DNA of 64,000 nt, taken from positions 41,867,402-41,931,401 of the forward strand of contig OV121086.1 in assembly GCA_921293015.1 (NCBI GenBank). Reading direction: 5' to 3'. The notes under the pieces are model-generated. The model worked only from the letters and a program-made list of their open reading frames with translations. It had not been told where the DNA came from and did not search any database. Positions within the stretch are counted from its first letter, which is position 1; each line of letters opens with the position of its first letter. The DNA comes from Phorcus lineatus. Its lineage: Eukaryota > Mollusca > Gastropoda > Trochida > Trochidae. Shown piece by piece: positions 52,501-64,000 of this stretch. The position numbers were made by a program, and so were the translations under genes.

Positions 52501-55500
52501 TAGGGAGCATGATCTTTCCTTTCAATGGAGAGATAGCACTCTCCCAGAAGCAGCTCATGACCTAATCTTATGATGCACTGGAACCATGCATGCTATCTTT
52601 ATAGAGACTGGAAACTTGGGAGTCTAACAGGGTACATGCATCTGGGCTAGGGTTGCTTCAAGCTGCATAAAAAAGTTTGAACATTTTCAGGCTCATGTTT
52701 TCCAAAAGTGAGAAGGTTGGTGCTTTTTTTTTGACAAACCTAGAAAACATTTCCAGTTTGTTCAACAGAAATAAGGTTTGGAGGTTTTGCCATTTTCACA
52801 GTACAGAAGCACAAATGATTTGGTTGTGGAATAATAAATCAGCAAATCTAAATCATATTTCTAAACAGCAATAACACATTTAAACAGGCTCTGTAAATTA
52901 CTGCTCTGAGACCCAAAATACTTATTTCAAATAATATCTAGCCTTTCCTGTCCATCTTGTAATATTTCAAGATAACCAATTCTCAACTAATCACCAATAT
53001 TGGGTTCCTCCATTTCAAACATCTTGTGACCCCAGTAAATTCAACCAATGATAGTCTGGCACATATTGAATGAACCGCTTAAGCATAAAATGGAACACTT
53101 TCACAATTTTCAGGGAACAATCATTAGGGATTATGTTTTTGATTATACACCATGCAATCAATGGATCCAATTCTAAACGAATTACTCATTTGATGCTATT
53201 CTTTTGTTTGTTAAATTCTAGATTTTTTGGAAAATAAAAATGGTAAGTTCCCAATCAATTTTGATCATAATTTTATGACAGTCACTGATTATTCTAGACT
53301 AAAATGGAAGAGCTACACTAAAGTAAGTAAAGATTCCACCATACATGCACTAAGGTATGATTCAGCAGACAGATAGTTAAGCTAAATGGAGCCTTATAGC
53401 TTTCTCCAGTGATCTGAGTTTAATATTGGACAATCTGTGGACTTGAACAAATGTCAGAAATGAATACAGCATTAAATCAGGAGATCTATACTCAGAATTG
53501 TCATCTCAGCTGAGCCCTTGCATTGCATCAGTGCACATTTGCATTAGAGAATATCCAATTCTTTGTAATATGCTGTAAAAGTCAGCCAAGGTCTTCATGC
53601 AAGATTCATTTGTAATCAAGAAAAGTTTTATCAAACTGAGTCAAAATTGGTTGATTCTTTTATTAAGTTTTTTTACTTATATAATCAATATAGGTTAGTA
53701 GTAAGGTACATGTGACCAAGAATAATTGAATGTATCATAAGTCAATTGCAGTCAATGGATAACAAATTTATTCAGTTGTAAATCAAGACGATGAATCTTT
53801 TTGTCTAAGTCAAATAGCACATTATGAGGCTGACCACTGCATTTTTTAAAATTGAATGGGTTAAGACCTTCTTTTTTATGATAAAAGTTTTCTCCTGAAA
53901 GCATGTGAGAGTCAATTACTTCAGACACATTTAATATGTGAATTAAGTCTAAGTAACGTAGAAGCTAAATCAATGCATCAAGGATTTAGGATGCAAAGAA
54001 AGTGATTATATTGGCTCATACTTTTTCTTATTCAATAGTTTAAATGCCTGTTTTAGCATTTGTGAACAATTTAACTGTGATTAAATACAAGAAACTAAAT
54101 ATTTTGGCATTAAAAATACAGAGTATAAGTGAAACATTTAAAGTGACCCCATGACAATTTATATGTGACCTTTAGTCACATGACTTTGTATTTATCTTCA
54201 GACACGCAGATCACTTTCAGCATCCTCTGGCATTTAACATCCACCGTCAATACGCAATAACATTTAGTGTGCCTTTACTTCATAACCATTGTCATTCTAA
54301 GCACATACTTTTAATCTAAACTCTGAATCTTACTCACAAAAAATATTCTTTAATCTCATGAGAATCCCTGGAGTTTACATGCCACTCTGCTTAACTTATG
54401 TCATAATCACTGTCAAGTCTTAAGATATTTAAAAGAATCCGTTATTATCATACTATGTGAGCTAAAACCTACAATTGATGACAGAGATAGACTAATGAAG
54501 TAGTGTTCAAAGGGAAGTCCTGGAGAAATGATGCCCACACTGTAGCCTTGGTACACCTTCCACAAGTTTGATACTTTAACAGCTAACTTTTACTAACCAA
54601 TAAGGAAAGAATTGATGGACATAACCTCCTCAGTTGGTCAGCAAGGTTTAACACTGGTCATGTACAGAATTTGTTTTCATGGTAAGTTTCTTTTCTTAAT
54701 TGATTTGACCTAATCATACATAAAGGACAAGTTTCAACACAAATTTTTAATCTTTCACAAAAAGAGCATGCATGAATGGTATTTACACATGAAACAAAAC
54801 CCAGTACTGATGTTGCTAGTAGAAAAGATCTAAATGACAATAACATTATATTCAATATTTTACAAATATTCTCTGATCTGAATGGTTTCAAAGTTGTGCT
54901 CTTTTCTTAACAAGTAGAGCCTAATACAGCGAGGAGGAGCCCAATGTTAAAAACACTGTAAACAGGCTTTGATTTCAAGTATGTTTTGCAAGCATTGTGG
55001 TAGCTGGTGTTGTAGCAAAGAAGACACTATCTTATCATTGTTACTATGCACTGCAGCTAAATTGATGTGCAGCAGTTGAAAGTAGAACATAATTAAAGCT
55101 TTAAGGAAACCTGTTTATATGTGTTTGTTTCTCTTTTTTTTTCTTTCTGTGGTTTACAGTGTAACCAAAATTTCCCCTTAGATGATGTAGTATTATATAT
55201 ATAATATCTTATCTCAATCATCTTAACCATATCTCACTGTGCTTGTCTCATTACAATTAAAAACCTGCACACTTGACTAAGACTAGAACTAATGTCATTT
55301 TGTTCAAACAAATCCTTTAATAGTCTCATAATTTCTCCTGAATTTCTGCTTCTTGAAAAAAAGAAATCCTAGCTGAGGTTATGAAACATTATGAGCAAAC
55401 ATGTGGGCCATTTTGTACAATTTCTTTCTTAAATTCCTATGGCATGCTCTCAAAAAAGTTGATAAACTCTGCAACAACTGAAATCCAATCTTGTAAAGGT

Positions 55501-56650
55501 TGAAAAACTGCTCATATAAAAGTTATCGAGTCAGAATGAAAACTGGCTCAAATGTGTCAGTTTATGGCAGTTTGCAGTTTGTGTATCCATGGTTATTATC
55601 AGAATTCTTTCTTGCCATCATAATTTCGGTTTTTGTGAATTTTAAGTGAGAAGATTGTTTTGAAACTATAAGGAAAACTAAATTTATTATAAATGTATTA
55701 GAATTTATTATACACTTTGAAAGCCATATAGAAACTTAAGACTTAAACTTGGCCTTATAACATTATTGCTTTAAGATTGTCATCCGGAAGTTTCAAACTG
55801 GTCGATCTCTATTCATTCAATGACCCTGCCTATATTGCAGAAATCATAGACACTTACTTCCAATTATGAATCTTTACATAGCTCTACGGTCAATAAGAAT
55901 ACTAGGTTTGTGGTATTATTGACAGTCACTTGTTTTTTTCATCGAATTCATCCACTTTCCCAATAAGAAATCACAGGCCCATGTTCCCAACATCTCTCCT
56001 GTTTCAAGGTCAATAAAATGCCAAGTAGGTGGTGATTATTGATAGCGGAGTGTTTGACATGAGTTATGATCCATATCTCCTGCCTGGACTACCACCTGCA
56101 GCTAATGAAGCATCACATCTAGTCTGGCTGTAGGCCGCGAGCTTCATCCCTGGACAACATGGCTAACAATAACCTTGCTCAAGACTAGCACACAGTGGTA
56201 GGTTTAGTTTGACTACCCAGTGATAAATTTACAATTCATTATTGCGATCAGGAATTGCTACCACAAGGTCATGTGAGTCCAAGCACATTAAACTAAATCA
56301 CTCAATAAGTAAGGAATAGTGCCATGAAAAAATCTTTGTTTACCGGAGACCCATAGCTTAAATATTTCTGGGTCCTTTCCAATATTTATGAGTATTTGAT
56401 TCAGGACTCAGGGGTAAAGGTATCAGTTGTTACTATTGGCTGATTTTCCTAGTGTCAAAACTTGTAGAAGGAAAAGGCCTTGCAATGATAACATGATGTC
56501 CTCCAAAAACCTTTACTAGAAGAAATTCATTACAACTTCATATAATGAATTGTTTCGTGGATATCATTCTGATTGACAATTTTCATGAATCAAACCTCAT
56601 TATCCTGAAAATTGTCAAATGTAAGTTTTTCTCCTTGACTTTAATAAGAG

Positions 56651-56703
56651 ATGAGTGAGTGAGTTGTTGTTTAACGCCGCTTGGGCAATATTACAGCCAT
56701 TAG
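56651..56703 (+). repeat. SINE 3'-end fragment (GAGTGAGTGAG type)
   Basis: 'gagtgagtgagtt' plus 'gtttaacgccgctt' plus 'gcaatattacagcc'. This variant is like tails common in gastropod repeats and supports the mollusc assignment. Confidence 0.6.
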
Positions 56704-59440
56704 CGGTTTTTTTCGGTTAATAAGAGGTAATCAACTAAGTAGTTAATAATGATTCAATTAGTCACATACACAACCTCCCCGTCAAAGAACTAAAACAAAG
56801 ACAATATAGATGTACAAACATTGCTTGATTTTTTATTCTTTGATGTTGATGTGGATGTGGACATGGATGATAGACTATGACTGTAAGAGCACAAGCCTCA
56901 GTCATCCAGAACAGTCCAACACATAGTTATGTTGCCTGATGAGTCAAAACGTGGAGATAAAAGGGCTGCTGTTTATTGTCATACAATTACCTGGGCAATT
57001 TCATGTGTATTCATTCATGCAAAACGAACTGTCCCAGTAGGCTTTATGTACCAAGATGAATGAGAATAAGGACATTTTGCACTATAATCTATATCTACAG
57101 TGTCAAGATGTTTGCATAATGATGAAAAATATGTTTTTCGATATTGGTAACAGTTTTCAAAAGTAAAAACTGATATAGCACTGTTTATCATTACTTTTGT
57201 TGCTTAATTCATAAGAACCAATCCTCAAGTAGCTTATTCACAGGACCCACTATGTTTAAGAAGGGAATAATCCAAAGTTAACCACTGGGCAATGACTACA
57301 AGTAAAGGGTTAAGTATCAGAGTAACTTGAATTCATCTCCAGTCAGTGGACCCTAAGGAGTCCATAGCTAGGTCTATATGGTATTCAAATACTTTCAATA
57401 ATGCATTCTTTTTCACGATAAACTGTCACTAACATGAATTTTTCCCCCATAAAAATAGAAAATCAATGCAAGTTCCTTAAAAAGTTGGGAGATCTGGAGG
57501 AGAATCAAGTCATGTTTAGGCAATAACTTTCTTGACGAGTGAAAAGACTACGGCATATCAATTTTTGTGTGTCAATGTATTCAGAGCGATACTTATTTCT
57601 GCACTTGTCAATTCTGAATATTCCATTCAATCCTCATTCCAACTTTTTCTTTAAAAGCCATAAAAAAGATAAAATAGTATTTTCACATTAAGAATTTAAG
57701 AATCAGCTGTCATGTTGTGGCAAATTATTTTAAATGTAACTGCATGAACTACTGAAAGTGACATGAATCAAATAATTAAGATCAGAAGCTAAAATGGCCA
57801 GCTTGTGGTGTAGAATAGATTCTTGGCTAGTAAAATATAATTTCTTGTAGGACTTGTCAAATTAAAGATATTATGATCATGAAGAAGTTTAATGCTGGCT
57901 GGAATGCATATGATCCAAAACTTTTGGAGGCATTGTCATGCTGTGGCTACTATCATACAGTTTTACTGTTTGTTCTAAATAACATTCAAATGCTTTTTCA
58001 TCAAATTTTGTGACAGGAAGCAGCATACTCTCTCTGAGAAATCAACACCAAAAAGGCTCATCTGCCTACATCTTCCCATGCATGGCCTATACTTTCGTCA
58101 GCCTGAATGAGTTGCCAAGATAGGCCTTCCTGCATTTTCCCCAACTCTTCTGTGCTTGTTGTCAAGCACTGCGACTGATCGCGATAGTCCAATGAGAAGG
58201 AAGTGTATATTGAAAATAGTATTTCTTTAAATTTTCCTCAATAAGTAATAGATATTACAGTATGTATATTCTTCAGACTGTCAAACTTGAATTTCAATGG
58301 CAAATTTCATTTGAAATATCCCGTGATATGTCATTCATGCAGGGAATAATAAACCTACAGTATCCTGTCATTTATTGTTTCATTTTCATTGTGTAATATG
58401 ATGGTTAGTAAAAGAATGCAAAAATTCACTGAAAGCAGCCAGCTGACCTATTGAATCTGCTGCTGATTTTCCTTGTTGATAATATCTTGTTTTTATTACC
58501 TAATAATATTATTGGGGCAATCTCTCACATCAGGGTTCATATTAATCCTGATGCATTACAGAAAAAATATCACAATGTCATTTTCACTTGACATTTTTAT
58601 AAAAGTGGCCTCATTCTTCTTTAATGATATTGTTTTTGTCTGAACATTGATTTTGGAACATTTTCCACACTTTCAGGACTTCATTAATAAATAAAAAATC
58701 ATAATGTTGACCATTATTTATGACACTTGTGCTTACCATTGGGTATTTTCCCTTGCTCTTCCTGAGAACAAACTGTGTACAAAGCATATGTAAACATAAT
58801 TTAAACCTTTCATCCCTTAAATAGGGCCCTAAATAGGGACTGAAAACATATTTTTACTGGTTTGTCAAGGGTAAAAGGGTTAATTTAATACTATAATATC
58901 CCCTATATATATCAGTAACTAAATTTGAGTCTAGTCTTCATATCATGGATGTTTATGTTTGTAAAGACCTGTTGCTGCGCCTGAGTAACACAGCACAGCT
59001 GTGTACAAGCTCCAGTCACATCACAGGGGTGAGTCAGTCTAGCATGATTTCAACTAGTACCACAGCTCTACACATCACCTTTCATCTACAATCATGTGAG
59101 GAACAAATACAACTCCTTGCACTGATGCATATCTTCTCTTCCTGCATTGGAACCTACATAATTCATCACCAATAGAAATAATTAACTGCATACACTTATT
59201 ATGATGCAGAGTTTCATGCTTCATTATTGATCCCAATAACTTTTTAACAAAGAATATATATAATATATGCTTATGTATAAATCCTAAAATTCTGCAAGTT
59301 TGAGTTGAAAATATATTCATGAGATTTACACCTTTGATTATAGGCAAGATAAAGAGAGGCGAGGAACGTTATATCTAATATAGCACTGCTTCCAAAACTT
59401 TCCCAAGTTCAACAGTTCTCTAATGCAGGGCTGGTAGGAT

Positions 59441-59737
59441 TCAAATAACAAGAAGATCGTGATTCAGTCTAGCAGGCTCTATGAAGACATGATGTAAGCG
59501 GTTGAGTAAAGCCAGACCCAGGCAGGGTGCTGACCACAGGTGAATGTGGTGGTATTTCATCTTGTCTGAACTCTCCGCACTACCTATCATCAACAGCTGT
59601 GTGTTGAGACAAACTCCATGCAGGGTTCTGACTAGTTCCATCACTCCAAACACCACTTGCCCCCTAGATGCTGGTAGTTGTACCATTACCACACCAGAAG
59701 TTTGGATTTGCAATATCCAAATATTCCAAACACTGAA
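59441..59737 (-). other. Unidentified coding-like frame (single exon-like block)
   Basis: About 98 codons are open after a plausible acceptor (TTTCTTTGGATTCAG) down to a stop at 59441. Fragments such as MVQLPASRGQVVFGVMELV, RTLHGVCLNTQLLMIGSAES and MKYHHIHLWSAPCLGLALLN have the composition of a conserved globular protein, and GC content is above the flanks. It has no repetitive structure and is not SLMAP. I do not recognise the family. It could be an exon of a nested gene, a retrocopied fragment, or chance. Confidence 0.35.
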
Positions 59738-59886
59738 TCCAAAGAAACTTTACAGTATGGAACGAGAATTATTCACTAGACTGAAAGGGGTTCTTTCTAT
59801 CTATTTAAAAAAATGCTGCTTAAGACCGCCCTTTCCATCCTTTTGAAAAATTAGAGATTCAATTGAATATAGGTTGACCTCATTCT

Positions 59887-59911
59887 CCCCCCCCCCCCCC
59901 CCCCCCCCCCC
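59887..59911 (+). repeat. Uninterrupted 25-nt C tract
   Basis: A homopolymer of 25 C within the SLMAP intron (25 G in the transcript strand). Its length may be a sequencing or assembly estimate. Confidence 0.9.
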
Positions 59912-62402
59912 GCTACAGTAATGAAAATATACAAAATCCCATATGAAATTTCCCAAAACCTTCTGCTATTATCAACATCAATAATATAACACTCAGAATG
60001 TAGTTCACTAAATCTTAAATTAACCCTAGGACGACATATAAGCATCTGAAAAAAATGTCTAGAATTTAATTGAACACAATCATCTCCCTGCCTGCTCAGG
60101 CTGCTATCTCATATCTTTATAATGGAACTAGACCTTTTATCAACATTTTATTTTTAAGAGACTGATTGTTAGTCTAGTGACACCAGGTATGAGAACACAT
60201 TCCTGTCTCCTATTTCTATTCTCTATCGGGTACATAAAAGTCTTATCTACATACACACTGCCACTGGGTTATGTTCTCCTCTATACAAATATACAAAGAC
60301 ACTGTACGTTATGGTAATTCAACTAGTTTCATGAATATTTATAAAATACTTTATCAACTAACAGACTGAAACATGTACAAGACTGTATTAGAACAATGCT
60401 TTAGAAACCATTCTGATATATGGATCAAGGTATACGCCCTGTCTTCATTCTATGTGAGCTTTGATATCATGGACACAAAATCAACAGCGTCATAACAATC
60501 AGTTTTGCAATCAAGATAGGAACAATTCATACTGTTTACCTACTTTAATAATACATAGTGGATCTTAAACTGCTTAAATATGCATCATTATTATGAATGA
60601 TAATTAAACTTACAACTATTGGTAAAAAAACTACAAAAACTGAAGTTGTAGGGATGGTGTTGCATTCGCCGATATCGAAATGGCTCCCTTTATAAGGATC
60701 AGCTAAGTATATTTTACAGACTACCTGAAAATGCACCTTCTTTAAAAGTTTTCTGAATTTTCAACTCCTGGATGACAGCAAAACATTTATTTGATTTAGC
60801 CCTTCTGCTTGCTCAGTCACTGTAAAGCATATATGTGGTTGACAACTTCATCACTTGTGGTGGGATGATGGTTAAAAGATGGCATTACTAACTTTAAACA
60901 GAGTTTGAACTTTGCTCTGGCCTTTAAGCAATTCACAAAGCAGAAAGTTTTTCTGACCTACAAAGGTATTTTACCTCAAGTCAGGCAACAGAAGTAATCC
61001 TTGTCATTTTAGGCCTTAGAAAAATCTTTTTGAAGTTCAAGGAACCTTTCACAGTTCAAATTCTTTTAACCATCACCAAATTCACATCTCAAACTAAAAC
61101 TAATTTGATAACATCCGGAAAAATCAATCTTCAACCAGTCAATGAAAAAGCGTAATTTCTATAGAAATAAAAACTGAGAACAATGTTTGGTTGTTTGCCT
61201 GGTTTTGGGAAGCAAACAATATGGTGGATAACCAAGCTCCTAACAGGGTTTGAGAGAGTTAGACAGTGCATAGAGTACCAGGCATTGCCTGCCTCTGCTA
61301 TTTGCATCATCTATATTAGTCAAGGAAGGTACATTCCACACCTGGGCGCTAACAGCCTCTTTTTGATGCTCTGATGAAACTACCAGTATGTCACTTGAGT
61401 CTTGTATTTGCTGATACTTGGAATGTTATTCATGCTTTGGATTAAAGTAGGCTGAAAAGCGATGGTAATCATGGTTGACTTATATCAAATCATGTCTTTA
61501 AACATTGACTCTAAGCGTTAGTTTAAGCAAATTCCTAATTTCTTTAATGATTTAATCAGAAAATACTATTTGTTAGAAATGTAACAGACTTGCATGGCTC
61601 TCACATATTGGAAATAGTCAACATGAAAACATCAAGCATACATAGAAATGCAAATAAAACAAGGAAAGAAATAAAGAAAAAAATTTCAAAACTAACATGT
61701 GAAATCAGATGTAATGATCCAAAGGAAGTAATATTCATTTGTCATCCTATCCAGAAAGATATCTTGTTATTATCAAGCATACCGACACAAAACTGGCAAA
61801 TATATCGAGAGCCTGCAACATGGAAGATGTTTGTGAGATACGAGATGACACACATCATGTTTGTCTTTACGGTCTTGCTATAGAGATAGAGTTTGTAAAA
61901 TAACATCAAACCAGTCTTCATATGGGGTACTATTATGTAACATTTCTCCTTTATTATACCATTCTACATATGGCTTGTCGATTAGGTAACATCTCTTCTA
62001 CTGTATGCTGCAATATCACTTATGTGAACACCTTGTTTTAGTTTTAATAGACTACACAGAGTAGAGCTGATGAAGAACTCAAAAGAATCCTGAATATATC
62101 CAACTTAAACAAAAACAAAATCAAATAGTTTGTCGGAAAAATCTGCTACCCTCTTACTCATTGAAAAATATACATTATCCTTAACGAGTGCAGAATATAC
62201 TTTGAACACTGGTTTATTCCTGTTGAAGAGTTGCAACTCCTGTAGAGTGGTCACTCAGAATGGTGCAGCATTCATTTGTAACTTATTCAGAAAACAAATA
62301 AGTTAATATTTCTAGTGTAGACACAAGCATACTTTAATTTTTGTTTGGAATCTCAGGTATTTTGTGACGCTTTCATTTGAAGTCAATCAAACATAGGGTG
62401 TA

Positions 62403-62555
62403 GTGAGGTGAGGTGAGTTGGGGTTTAATGTCACTTTCAAGTGTATTTCACTTTTATCACAGCTGCTAGTATTATTGCAGGGAGAAAGCCCGCAATACTA
62501 TTGTAGCTATGCAATGTGGTGAAACCTGTGAGCATTGGCTGGAACTAGCGAACCA
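62403..62555 (-). mobile_element. 5'-truncated SINE copy
   Basis: It shares with the SINE at 36874 the 'gtgaggtgaggtgagttg' end, 'gctgctagtattattgcagg' and 'gagaaagcccgcaa', and ends at 'ggaactagcgaac'. The tRNA-like head is missing, as in 5'-truncated retrocopies. Confidence 0.8.
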
Positions 62556-63010
62556 GTCAAAGGGACAAAGCAAAGCCAAAACATTTCTTTTTCAATTCTT
62601 AATTTTCATTTAGTATAGTACAAACCTTGTTCAGGTAAGAAGCAGACAATAATAACTTTTCCAAAACAAACCACTTTCAAAAATAAGGCCTTTATACATT
62701 AAAATCTTGACAAAGAACATGGAAAGCAAATGATTTCAATACATAATATCACTTTTTGCTTAAAAAGACAAAACATTCCCAATTCTGATGATAAGCAACT
62801 TATGAACTAAAAAGGTATCTTGTACTGTTAAAAATGCAATCAACCCTACCAACCATTCCCATGATGCACTTCCATAACAAACCTGGTCTCCAGGTGTGGA
62901 CAGAAATGAAGACCGTCTCAGATATGCAGGTGTAACTTCTTATTATGGCATTACGGGAACACACGAAACAATTACGATTTTTTTCCGAATGTTTATCACC
63001 ACATGTCAAA

Positions 63011-64000
63011 ATGGAGAGCAGAAAGCAGACGACGCTTTCCAATTTTTTTGAAGGTACACCTAAACGCAAAGCTTCTGAACTCAATGAAGACAGTGATAAA
63101 AACAACAGTAACAAAACAAATGATGACTCTTGTGCAAGTACTAGTGACAATTTCAAATCAAAACCAAGCAAAGTAAGAAAATTTAACTCTGATTGGATGT
63201 CTGAATTTCGATGGCTTCGATATGAAGAATCTAAAGGAGGAGTTCTCATGTACTGTAAGATCTGTGAATTGGCTGGTAAAGTGAATGGCTTTACTAAAGG
63301 TTGTTTCAATTTGAAAAAATCGGCTCTTAAAGAGCATCGAGAGAGTGCAGCGCATCATCACACCGTTACAACTACTTACCAACAAAATGCGATGTCTGCA
63401 CATTTAAATGTCGCCAATCAGAAAACTGACGAAAAATTAACTGCAATGTTACGAACTGTGTTATTCATGGCCAAAGAAAATTTAGCTTCGGTTAAATTTG
63501 CTAGTTTGCTCAAATTGCAAAAGGACAATGGATGTTCATCCTTAGATGGGGAAGTTTACAGTCACGCCGACTCAGTTGAAGAAATGGAGGAAGCTTTATT
63601 CAAAAGTACTATTGAAGATTTGAAACAGAAAATTTCACAGAGTCAGTTTGTTGGAATTATGATCGACGAAACGGTGAATGTGACAGTTGAAAAAAAACTT
63701 ATTATGTTTGTGAGAATAGTGAATTCTGAAGGGGTGCCCGAAACGATATTTTTGGGAAATTACTCTGTTCATAGTGGAACGGCGGCATGTGTAACTGAAA
63801 AGGTGGAAGAAGTCTTAAAGGAATGGGGCATCAAACTTGAAAATGTTATTGGTCTCGGATCAGACGGGGCGAGTGTAATGACTGGAAAGAAATCTGGAGT
63901 TGGTGTTCGACTCAAAACTGAAGGGTGTTTCTACATGATTCACGTGCACTGTATTGCGCATCGTGTGGCGCTTGCTTCAGCAGATGCGGCGAAAGTGTCG
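63011..64000 (+). CDS. hAT-like transposase / ZNF862-KIAA1586-type protein, 5' part
   Basis: 330 codons are open from ATG to the window edge with no disruption. Residues 6-13 are QTTLSNFF, a consensus PCNA-interacting (PIP) box. Cys82 and Cys85 with His109 and His115 form a BED/TTF-like zinc finger (CKIC...KEHRESAAHHH). The catalytic region starts near residue 215 with GIMIDETVNV (Asp219), then LGSDGASVMTG (Asp285), and HCIAHRVALA (around 308-318) is the hAT Cys/His motif; the final acidic residue and the dimerisation region lie beyond the window. Family members include autonomous hAT elements and domesticated vertebrate genes. It lies antisense to SLMAP, within or upstream of its first intron. 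No inverted ends were seen on this side. Confidence 0.85.
   Translation, partial: MESRKQTTLSNFFEGTPKRKASELNEDSDKNNSNKTNDDSCASTSDNFKSKPSKVRKFNSDWMSEFRWLRYEESKGGVLMYCKICELAGKVNGFTKGCFNLKKSALKEHRESAAHHHTVTTTYQQNAMSAHLNVANQKTDEKLTAMLRTVLFMAKENLASVKFASLLKLQKDNGCSSLDGEVYSHADSVEEMEEALFKSTIEDLKQKISQSQFVGIMIDETVNVTVEKKLIMFVRIVNSEGVPETIFLGNYSVHSGTAACVTEKVEEVLKEWGIKLENVIGLGSDGASVMTGKKSGVGVRLKTEGCFYMIHVHCIAHRVALASADAAKVS

Larger units (their letters stand above)
48198..63010 (-). other. Part of SLMAP intron 1 (at least 14.8 kb)
   Basis: I looked for an exon encoding the FHA N-terminal half (GR...SRNHA-type, ending in phase 0) and found none. Apart from SINE pieces, a C tract and one coding-like frame listed separately, the sequence is AT-rich without recognisable features. 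No other gene was identified. Confidence 0.55.

Noticed and set aside
62800-63309. 169-codon minus-strand frame
   Set aside because: It overlaps the first 100 codons of the hAT-like transposase in antisense. The + frame has a PIP box, zinc finger and catalytic motifs; this one has none.
1-64000. CRISPR array, operons, bacterial promoters or terminators
   Set aside because: Spliced exons, SINEs and Tc1/hAT elements show a eukaryotic nuclear genome; no regularly spaced repeats of CRISPR type were seen.

Overview
This is a eukaryotic window: AT-rich, intron-dominated, and almost without long open frames. Its backbone is one multi-exon gene on the minus strand, an SLMAP (sarcolemmal membrane-associated protein) orthologue. 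The organism is probably a marine mollusc, most likely a gastropod. That inference rests on a tRNA-derived SINE family with a GGTGA-repeat end next to a 'GTTTAACGCCGC' block, on Tc1-like and hAT-like transposons, and on an invertebrate-style SLMAP. It is not proof.

SLMAP. I could chain 28 coding exons (numbered e2 to e29 here) from the FHA half-domain at 48.2 kb down to the stop at 10.43 kb. Every junction is in frame, splice sites follow GT/AG, and the total is 2,661 nt (886 codons plus stop). The N-terminal exon, with the first half of the FHA domain, was not found and probably lies beyond 64 kb. The protein has FHA, then a long coiled coil, then a C-terminal tail anchor. In known animals SLMAP is a tail-anchored STRIPAK subunit that brings phosphorylated MST1/2 (Hippo) kinases to PP2A. 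The middle of the gene is striking. From e12 to e25 every exon is phase 1-1, and most are exactly 63 nt (21 residues, three heptads) or 126 or 189 nt. This looks like a module built by exon duplication.

Layout. 1-3.6 kb: no gene, one copy of a MITE-like repeat. 3.6-3.8 kb: C-terminal scrap of a LINE ORF2. 3.9-5.3 kb: a dead Tc1-like transposon. 6.25-10.43 kb: probable long SLMAP 3' UTR. 10.43-48.2 kb: SLMAP exons and introns. The introns hold MITE/foldback elements, a 2.37-kb TTAA-flanked TIR element with promoter-like segments, tandem copies of exon ends, a hammerhead-ribozyme-like motif, and a full SINE with perfect target-site duplications. 48.2-63.0 kb: part of intron 1, with SINE pieces, a 25-nt C tract and one unidentified coding-like frame. 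63.01-64.0 kb: 5' part of an intact hAT-like (ZNF862/KIAA1586-type) transposase frame that runs off the window and begins with a PCNA-binding-type motif.

Limits: exon calls come from reading splice sites and comparing with the remembered SLMAP family architecture. No alignment, expression data or repeat library was available.
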